Source of the DNA: Gammaproteobacteria bacterium
GTDB taxonomy: Bacteria > Pseudomonadota > Gammaproteobacteria > UBA4575
Reading direction: 5' to 3'
DNA: 14,017 nucleotides
Assembly: GCA_027297825.1 (NCBI GenBank)
Contig: JAPUHH010000098.1
Location: 1-14,017 of the forward strand
The notes beneath the pieces are model-generated. The model did not search any database. It saw only the letters and a program-made list of their open reading frames with translations, and was not told where the DNA came from. The position numbers were made by a program, and so were the translations under genes. Below, in pieces: positions 7,237-12,404 of this stretch. Every line of letters begins with the position of its first letter. Position 1 is the first letter of the stretch.

Positions 7237-7797
7237 ATGGAATTGTCGTGGATTGATATAGGAATTGCGATCATACTGTTAATCTCAGTTGGGGTTGCTA
7301 TGTTTCGCGGCTTTGTTAAAGAGGCGATATCACTTGCAAGTTGGGTGGTCGCGATTTGGTTGGCGATGACTTTTTCTAGTCAAGTGGCTTTATTTTTGCC
7401 TGCAAGTATTGATGAAGCAACTTTTAATCTTGGTAGCAACGAGCTTGAAGCTAGCAAGCTGCGTGTAGGCATTGCATTTTTATTGATTGTTATAGGGACA
7501 TTAATTGCTGGAGCATTGCTCAATTACATCCTTAGTCAAGTTACGCAGTCTCATGCGCTACGGGGCATAGACAGAGTGCTAGGTATTTTCTTTGGAATTG
7601 CAAGAGGTGCTGCGGTGGTTGTGCTAATGATTTTAGTCGCTGCCTTAACTAGTTTTCCGCGTTCGGATACTTGGCAGTCATCACAGCTGTTACCGCCCTT
7701 TGAGTTGGCGGCACGAAAAGTGATTGATTTTATGCCTGAAGAGTATGCAAAATATTTCACCTTTGACGAAGCTGAATTACAGGCTTCATCTTTTTAA
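7237..7797 (+). CDS. cvpA: CvpA family membrane protein
   Basis: CvpA is an inner-membrane protein named for colicin V production in E. coli and later tied to envelope stress and bile-salt resistance; its molecular action is unknown. The 186-residue product has four predicted membrane segments at about 5-24, 30-52, 77-99 and 114-138, and a soluble C-terminal tail of nearly 50 residues. The family features DIGIAIILLISVGVAMFRGF, with the RGF turn after helix 1, the conserved SLASWVVAI and RGIDRVLGIFFGIARG before helix 4 can be seen. AAGG at 7227-7230 lies six bases before the ATG and is one of the few good ribosome binding sites here. Purine genes are often linked: purF follows after 27 bp, so the two are very probably cotranscribed. 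Confidence 0.94.
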   Translation: MELSWIDIGIAIILLISVGVAMFRGFVKEAISLASWVVAIWLAMTFSSQVALFLPASIDEATFNLGSNELEASKLRVGIAFLLIVIGTLIAGALLNYILSQVTQSHALRGIDRVLGIFFGIARGAAVVVLMILVAALTSFPRSDTWQSSQLLPPFELAARKVIDFMPEEYAKYFTFDEAELQASSF

Positions 7798-7824
7798 CTT
7801 TAGTTAATTGAGCGCTAATTAATT

Positions 7825-9333
7825 ATGTGCGGTATCGCAGGAATTGTCGCGAATCATGCGGTCAATCAAGATTTATATAATGCTCTATTAGTGCTGCAGC
7901 ATCGTGGCCAGGATGCCGCAGGCATCGTAACGTATAATGATGGCCGGCTTTTTCAGCGCAAAGCAAATGGTTTGGTGCGTGATGTATTCCAAGAGCGTCA
8001 CATGGAACGTTTGCAAGGCAATATGGGAATTGCGCATGTACGTTACCCAACCGCAGGTTCCTCCTCTTCAGCTGAAGCGCAACCATTTTATGTAAATTCT
8101 CCCTTTGGTATTTCGCTAGGCCATAACGGCAATCTAGTGAACGCCAAACAGTTAAAAAAAGAACTGTTTTTAGAAGACCGACGTCATCTAAACACTGAAT
8201 CTGATTCCGAAATTCTGTTGAATGTTTTTGCACATGAGTTAGCGAAGCAGCAATCATTACCGCTCAGGTCGGATGATGATATCTTTACCGCAGTAAAAGA
8301 TGTGCACCGGCGTTGCAAAGGCGCCTATGCAGTGGTGGCGATGGTCACGGGAAGAGGGATTGTGGCATTTCGAGATCCTAATGGCATAAGACCACTAGTT
8401 TATGGTGTTAGAGAATCTAAGCAAGGCATGGAGTATATGGTAACTTCTGAAAGTACTGCTCTAGATGTGCTCGGGTTTAACTTGGTGCGAGATATTGCTC
8501 CTGGCGAAGCAATTTTTATTGATGTAAATGGCAAAATTTCAACTCAACAATGTGCTATAGGCGCAGTTCATTCGCCGTGCATTTTTGAGTATGTTTACTT
8601 TGCACGCCCGGATTCTGTGATTGAGGATGTATTTGTGCAAAAAGCGCGTATGCGTATGGGGCAAAGTTTAGCTAAAAAAATTATTAAAGAATGGCCTGAA
8701 CCTAACATAGATGTGGTCATGCCTATTCCAGATACAAGCCGAACGGCGGCAATCGAAATTGCATATTTATTAGGAGTTAAGTACCGAGAAGGATTTATTA
8801 AGAACCGTTACATTGGTCGAACATTTATCATGCCTGGGAATAAGATCCGCAAAAAATCGGTAAGACAAAAGCTTAACCCGATTGGACTAGAATTTAGAGA
8901 TAAGAATGTATTGCTAATCGATGATTCAATTGTGCGCGGTACTACTTCACGTGAGATTGTGCAAATGGCAATAGATGAAGTCGCAAAAAAAGTATTTTTT
9001 GCATCTGCCTCGCCGCCGATTCGTTATCAAAATATTTATGGAATTGATATGCCCGCGCGGGAAGAACTTATTGCTTTCAATAAAGACATCGATGAAATTT
9101 GTACAGAAATACAAGCTGATCGTTTAATTTATCAAAATCTAAATGATTTGATTTGGGCGGTACAACAAGGCAATTTGCGTCTCGAAAAATTTGATACTTC
9201 GGTATTTAGTGGTGAATATATTACGGGTGTTGAAGATGGTTACTTTGAAAGTCTAGAAGCGTCGCGTAGCGATGCATCAAAGCAAGAGCGTGACAAAGAA
9301 TATGTTGGTATTGATTTGCATAATAGTGTCTAA
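7825..9333 (+). CDS. purF: Amidophosphoribosyltransferase PurF
   Basis: PurF makes 5-phosphoribosylamine from PRPP and glutamine, the first committed step of purine synthesis. The 502-residue protein begins Met-Cys, so removal of the initiator Met exposes the Cys nucleophile of the N-terminal Ntn glutaminase domain; CGIAGIV, LQHRGQDAAGI and GHNGNLVN are typical. The C-terminal phosphoribosyltransferase domain has the PRPP loop VLLIDDSIVRGTTS with Asp366 and Asp367, the same numbers as in E. coli PurF. PDTSRTAA and the FIKNRYIGRTFI block are also conserved. There is no cysteine pattern or propeptide of the Bacillus iron-sulfur type, so it belongs to the E. coli-like class. No clear Shine-Dalgarno sequence precedes the ATG. 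The last 20 or so residues are charged, and part of their coding sequence could overlap an alternative start of the next gene. Confidence 0.98.
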   Translation: MCGIAGIVANHAVNQDLYNALLVLQHRGQDAAGIVTYNDGRLFQRKANGLVRDVFQERHMERLQGNMGIAHVRYPTAGSSSSAEAQPFYVNSPFGISLGHNGNLVNAKQLKKELFLEDRRHLNTESDSEILLNVFAHELAKQQSLPLRSDDDIFTAVKDVHRRCKGAYAVVAMVTGRGIVAFRDPNGIRPLVYGVRESKQGMEYMVTSESTALDVLGFNLVRDIAPGEAIFIDVNGKISTQQCAIGAVHSPCIFEYVYFARPDSVIEDVFVQKARMRMGQSLAKKIIKEWPEPNIDVVMPIPDTSRTAAIEIAYLLGVKYREGFIKNRYIGRTFIMPGNKIRKKSVRQKLNPIGLEFRDKNVLLIDDSIVRGTTSREIVQMAIDEVAKKVFFASASPPIRYQNIYGIDMPAREELIAFNKDIDEICTEIQADRLIYQNLNDLIWAVQQGNLRLEKFDTSVFSGEYITGVEDGYFESLEASRSDASKQERDKEYVGIDLHNSV

Positions 9334-9352
9334 GTGCGCGCTGCCCCCTCTT

Positions 9353-9910
9353 ATGCAAGCTTCTAAAGCAGCGAAGCAGCTGTTGCCACTGCTTGATGTA
9401 GCATGTAATCAATACCCGCTACATGCCGAATTACCCGCTGCTATTGTAAAAATCAGTGCCCAAATGCTTTACCTGTATTCTGCTAGAGAGTATGTGTGTA
9501 ATTATTCTGTCTCTACTTCAAGATTTGGCATTGGTCATGATGAAGGCTCTTATAAAACCCCTACTGGGATTCACTGTGTTCAAGAAAAAATTGGCGGTGA
9601 TGCAGAATTTTCTGAAATCTTCAAGACCAGAAAACCTACGCGCGAGCACGCAAACATTGAGCATAATGAGATTCGCACGAATGGAGATTGCATCACTTCC
9701 AGAATCCTTTGGCTTGCTGGCCTTGAAGAAGGCGTGAACAAAGGCGCAGGCATCGATAGTTATGCACGCTATATTTATATACATGGCACTCATGAGGAAG
9801 GCCTCATTGGGCAGCCGGCTTCAGAAGGTTGTATTCGTATGAAAAATCAAGATGTTATTGATTTGTATGATTGCTTAATGATTTCCTCGTTCGTCATCGT
9901 AAGCGCGTAA
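9353..9910 (+). CDS. YkuD-type L,D-transpeptidase with SEGC motif
   Basis: YkuD-domain enzymes form 3-3 cross-links in peptidoglycan or attach proteins to it, using a cysteine. With the ATG at 9353 the product has 185 residues. The domain runs from the strand near LYLYSAREYVC to the end. Typical blocks are SRFGIG with GSYKTPTGIH (the Pro-Thr-Gly turn), RILWLAGLEEG and the active site YIYIHGT with His144, then SEGCIRM with Cys160, sixteen residues on. In most family members the serine before the cysteine is followed by His (SHGC); here it is Glu158. The catalytic His of the IHGT part and the Cys are kept, so activity is likely but not certain. From ATG 9353 no signal peptide is seen, as in many short members of this family; earlier in-frame starts at 9302 or 9272, inside purF, would add a hydrophobic N-terminus. 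It follows purF by 19 bp. Confidence 0.85.
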   Translation: MQASKAAKQLLPLLDVACNQYPLHAELPAAIVKISAQMLYLYSAREYVCNYSVSTSRFGIGHDEGSYKTPTGIHCVQEKIGGDAEFSEIFKTRKPTREHANIEHNEIRTNGDCITSRILWLAGLEEGVNKGAGIDSYARYIYIHGTHEEGLIGQPASEGCIRMKNQDVIDLYDCLMISSFVIVSA

Positions 9911-9939
9911 AGTTAGATCGCTAGATAAAAATATTGTCG

Positions 9940-10737
9940 ATGAGATCAATTTTTGCTGCTGCCTATGATTGTTTATTGCTTACTGATCCTGCGCAAAAAT
10001 GTACAGCGGTATTTCATCTTAAAGAGCTAGTGGATGAGAGTGGTGAGGTCGATTTAAATAAAACCGCAATAATTGATAAAATTGCAATTCCTGGGCGGCC
10101 AGAGAAGCCTAAATTAGTCTTGCCTCGAGAAGTTCCGCGCCGTAGTTTAGTCACGCAACGGGGGCGGGTTGCGTTGATTCATGCTATTACGCATATTGAA
10201 TTTAATGCTATTAATTTAGCGCTTGATGCGATGTATCGATTTCAAGACCAGCCAGTAGAGTACTATCACGATTGGTTGCACGTTGCATTTGAAGAAGCGC
10301 AACATTTTTCTATGTTGCGTGAACGTTTGCAGCAATTAGGTTCTGACTATGGCGATTTTTCCGCACATGATGGTTTGTGGGAAATGGCGATTAAAACGGC
10401 TGATAGTGTAGTTGCACGCATGGCGCTGGTGCCAAGAGTGTTGGAGGCTAGAGGCCTTGATGTCACTCCTGGAATGATTGTTAAATTGCAAAACCATGGT
10501 GACGAGATTACTGCGAATATATTGAAAATCATATTTGAGCAAGAAATAGGCCATGTTGCCATTGGCTCGCACTGGTTTAACTATGCTTGTAAGCAGCAAG
10601 GATTGCAGCCGGAAGAAACTTTTCAAGCTTTATTGCAAGAGTACTTTACAGGTCGGTTACAAGGCCCATTTCAAATTGAGGCGCGGCGCAAAGCAGGATT
10701 TTCAGAAATAGAACTTGAAGCCATGCAAAACATGTAA
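9940..10737 (+). CDS. Ferritin-like DUF455 family protein
   Basis: The 265-residue product belongs to the DUF455 family (PF04305), predicted ferritin-like four-helix proteins related in fold to MiaE-type di-iron enzymes; no proven function is known to me. Metal-ligand-like residues lie in the expected helical pattern: Glu87 in THIEFNAINLALD, Glu118-Glu119 with His122 in FEEAQHF, Glu169 in LEARGLDVTPG, and Glu200/Glu202 with His205 in EQEIGHVAIG. This ExxH arrangement suggests a dinuclear iron or manganese site. The family's PGRP and PRR blocks near residues 47-65 are present. I chose ATG 9940; a TTG two codons earlier (9934) is possible, and neither has a Shine-Dalgarno sequence. It starts 29 bp after the L,D-transpeptidase and so is probably on the purF transcript. 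It ends 9 bp from the end of convergent lpxH. Confidence 0.88.
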   Translation: MRSIFAAAYDCLLLTDPAQKCTAVFHLKELVDESGEVDLNKTAIIDKIAIPGRPEKPKLVLPREVPRRSLVTQRGRVALIHAITHIEFNAINLALDAMYRFQDQPVEYYHDWLHVAFEEAQHFSMLRERLQQLGSDYGDFSAHDGLWEMAIKTADSVVARMALVPRVLEARGLDVTPGMIVKLQNHGDEITANILKIIFEQEIGHVAIGSHWFNYACKQQGLQPEETFQALLQEYFTGRLQGPFQIEARRKAGFSEIELEAMQNM

Positions 10738-10746
10738 GCCCAAATT

Positions 10747-11469
10747 TTAAGTTTGTAGCGTTTCTAAATTAATTCCTTTTGGTGTGCACCGAAGTACACT
10801 GCCTTGATCATACCAATCTCCTAAGACAATTCGTTGGCGGGCACTGCCATTAATAATTAAATCATGGATCGCGGGCCGATGTGTGTGACCATGAATTAAG
10901 TATTCAACATTATGAGTAAGCATGACTTGTTCAACAGCGTGCTGGTTTACATCCATAATTTCTGGATGTTTGTCTTGTGTAGCGCTGATGCTTTTGTTGC
11001 GTAGTTTTTCAGCAAGCTTGAGCCGCTGTTTTACGCTAAGTAGCAATATGAATTTTTGAATCCATTTATTTCGCGCTTTGGCTCGATATTTTTGATAAGC
11101 AATATCATCGGTACAGAGTGTATCGCCATGCATAATTAATGTGGGAGTTCCATACAGATCTATGATGGTTTCTTCTGCAAGTAATTTGCATCGAGTAGCC
11201 TTTGCAAAGGATTTTCCGACTAAAAAGTCTCTATTGCCATGTATAAAATAAATTGGAGTTCCGGCAAGGCTCAATTTTCGCAGAGCGTCGATGACGGGTT
11301 GTAGTCCGATTGCGGGATCATCATCCCCAATCCAGTATTCAAACAGATCGCCTAGAATATAGAGTGCATCGGTGTCGGAGATATCCTGCAGAAAACGACA
11401 AAAGGCTGCAATAATGTGCGGCCTTTTATGATCTAAATGTAAGTCTGAAATAAAGAGAGTCTGTGACAT
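10747..11469 (-). CDS. lpxH: UDP-2,3-diacylglucosamine diphosphatase LpxH
   Basis: LpxH hydrolyses UDP-2,3-diacylglucosamine to lipid X and UMP, the fourth step of lipid A synthesis, on the inner face of the cytoplasmic membrane. The 240-residue product is a calcineurin-like metallophosphoesterase of the usual length. Metal ligands are visible in order: Asp9 and His11 (SDLHL), Asp41 (GDLFEYWIGDD), Asn79 (GNRDF), His114 (MHGD), and His195/His197 (GHTHRP), matching the two-manganese site of E. coli LpxH. The insertion with RAKARNKWIQKFIL, the membrane-facing cap helices, is present. The ATG at 11469 is 11 bp after the upstream prolyl isomerase gene; a GGAG lies only two bases before the start, an unusually short spacing. 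A cyclophilin gene next to lpxH is common in proteobacteria. Confidence 0.97.
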   Translation of the reverse strand: MSQTLFISDLHLDHKRPHIIAAFCRFLQDISDTDALYILGDLFEYWIGDDDPAIGLQPVIDALRKLSLAGTPIYFIHGNRDFLVGKSFAKATRCKLLAEETIIDLYGTPTLIMHGDTLCTDDIAYQKYRAKARNKWIQKFILLLSVKQRLKLAEKLRNKSISATQDKHPEIMDVNQHAVEQVMLTHNVEYLIHGHTHRPAIHDLIINGSARQRIVLGDWYDQGSVLRCTPKGINLETLQT

Positions 11470-11480
11470 CGCTCCATTTC

Positions 11481-12059
11481 TTATTCGACGATAGTGACCT
11501 TTTCTATCGTGATAGTTTCTGCGGGTACGTCTTGATGACCCCCTGCTGTAGTTGTGGGGCTATCTTTAATGGTATTGACTACGTCCATGCCTTCTGTGAC
11601 TTTCCCAAATACTGCATAACCCCAGCCTTGCGAAGTTTCACTACTGAAATTTAGGGAATCATTATCTTTAACATTAATAAAAAATTGCGCGGTCGCAGAG
11701 TGAGGGTCGCCAGTGCGCGCCATGGCAATGCTACCGGTTTCATTTTTTAGGCCGTTATTAGCTTCATTTTGAATCGGGTCATGGGGGCTTTTTTGTAACA
11801 TTTCTGCGGTGAAGCCGCCGCCTTGGATCATGAAATTAGATATAACACGGTGAAATATCGTGCCGTCAAAAAATCCTTCTCTAACATACGTTAGAAAATT
11901 CGCTACCGTGTTGGGTGCTTTATCGCCATTTAGTTCAAGAGTGATGGTGCCCTGGCTGGTTTCCATTTTCACCGTTGTCATTTCTGCTTGTGCATTTGAT
12001 GTGGTCATAATAATTATGATGAATACAGACAGAAGGGGATGCTTGAGTAGTGCATTCAT
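11481..12059 (-). CDS. Secreted cyclophilin-type peptidyl-prolyl isomerase
   Basis: Cyclophilins speed cis-trans isomerisation of Xaa-Pro bonds and help proteins fold. The 192-residue product starts with a signal peptide: Lys6, a hydrophobic core (about 8-20) and an AQA box at 23-25, predicted cleavage after Ala25, so it should act in the periplasm. The mature part is a compact bacterial cyclophilin: FHRVISNFMIQGGGF with catalytic Arg71 and Gln79, NEANNGLKN, the Ala-Arg-Thr loop, SATAQFFINV and GWGYAVFG with Trp146. By sequence it is close to E. coli PpiB, yet it is exported like PpiA, so I give no symbol. I chose the ATG at 12059 because GGAG (complement of 12065-12068) precedes it and the signal peptide begins there; the frame is open 27 codons further to another ATG at 12140, but that would bury the signal peptide. 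Confidence 0.93.
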   Translation of the reverse strand: MNALLKHPLLSVFIIIIMTTSNAQAEMTTVKMETSQGTITLELNGDKAPNTVANFLTYVREGFFDGTIFHRVISNFMIQGGGFTAEMLQKSPHDPIQNEANNGLKNETGSIAMARTGDPHSATAQFFINVKDNDSLNFSSETSQGWGYAVFGKVTEGMDVVNTIKDSPTTTAGGHQDVPAETITIEKVTIVE

Positions 12060-12086
12060 ATTGGCTCCATTAAAAATTGAGGGTGA

Positions 12087-12115
12087 ATAGTATCGATTTT
12101 TCAGAGATTTGTCCG
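12087..12115 (-). promoter_or_regulatory. Possible promoter of the prolyl isomerase-lpxH pair
   Basis: On the complementary strand CGGACA (-35, four of six consensus bases, at 12115-12110) and TACTAT (-10, four of six, at 12092-12087) are separated by 17 bp. Transcription would start about 20 bp before the GGAG site of the prolyl isomerase gene. It fits the position but is only a moderate match to sigma70 consensus. Confidence 0.35.
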
Positions 12116-12212
12116 TAATTGTTGTGTAAAAGTTCCGCAATCGTTACTGACTGACGAATTAGGCAAAATTCAGTTATTGGGTGTAATTGTAATTTATATC
12201 GACTTGGCGGCA

Positions 12213-12242
12213 TTGACCTTAATCACTGCTAGAACGTATGAT
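12213..12242 (+). promoter_or_regulatory. Sigma70-type promoter of tRNA-Pro
   Basis: TTGACC (12213-12218) and TATGAT (12237-12242), each one mismatch from consensus, are separated by 18 bp. They are followed by a GC-rich discriminator-like CCGC. The predicted start point lies some 25-28 bases before the mature tRNA, leaving a short 5' leader to be removed by RNase P. This pattern is typical of growth-controlled stable-RNA promoters. Confidence 0.65.
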
Positions 12243-12275
12243 CCGCATCGGTATATGATTACCACAGGTAAATGT

Positions 12276-12352
12276 CGGGGCATAGCGCAGCCTGGTAGCG
12301 CATCTGCTTTGGGAGCAGAGGGTCGGGAGTTCGAATCTCTCTGCCCCGACCA
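12276..12352 (+). tRNA. tRNA-Pro (anticodon TGG)
   Basis: A complete 77-base tRNA cloverleaf is present. The acceptor stem pairs CGGGGCA (12276-12282) with TGCCCCG (12342-12348). The D arm has AGCGCAGCCTGGTAGCGC. The anticodon stem TCTGC/GCAGA (12303-12307 and 12315-12319) closes the loop TTTGGGA with anticodon TGG at 12310-12312, reading CCA and other proline CCN codons. The T arm has GGGAG, loop TTCGAAT and CTCTC with one G-U pair. The discriminator A is followed by a genome-encoded CCA (12350-12352). The unusual C1-G72 pair is that of bacterial tRNA-Pro. It is close to E. coli proM in sequence. No strong terminator follows; the next coding sequence begins 52 bp on. Confidence 0.97.
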
Positions 12353-12404
12353 TTTTCTTAAATTTCACTCAGGGCATAGCCTCTTGCCTAATTAGCATTG
12401 TTCA

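Noticed and set aside
7862..8257. Reverse-strand frame of 131 codons inside purF
   Set aside because: It lies wholly opposite the conserved glutaminase domain of PurF and has no domain-like sequence.
12060..12140. Longer prolyl isomerase starting at 12140
   Set aside because: It would place 27 polar residues before a clear signal peptide, and the GGAG site fits the ATG at 12059 instead.
12277..12390. GGGCATAGC shared by the tRNA 5' end (12278) and a site after the tRNA (12372) as an integration repeat
   Set aside because: Nine bases are too few, and integration repeats normally match the 3' half of a tRNA, not its 5' end.
12177..12395. A 72-codon forward reading frame
   Set aside because: It runs straight through the tRNA-Pro and its promoter and shows no recognisable protein features.
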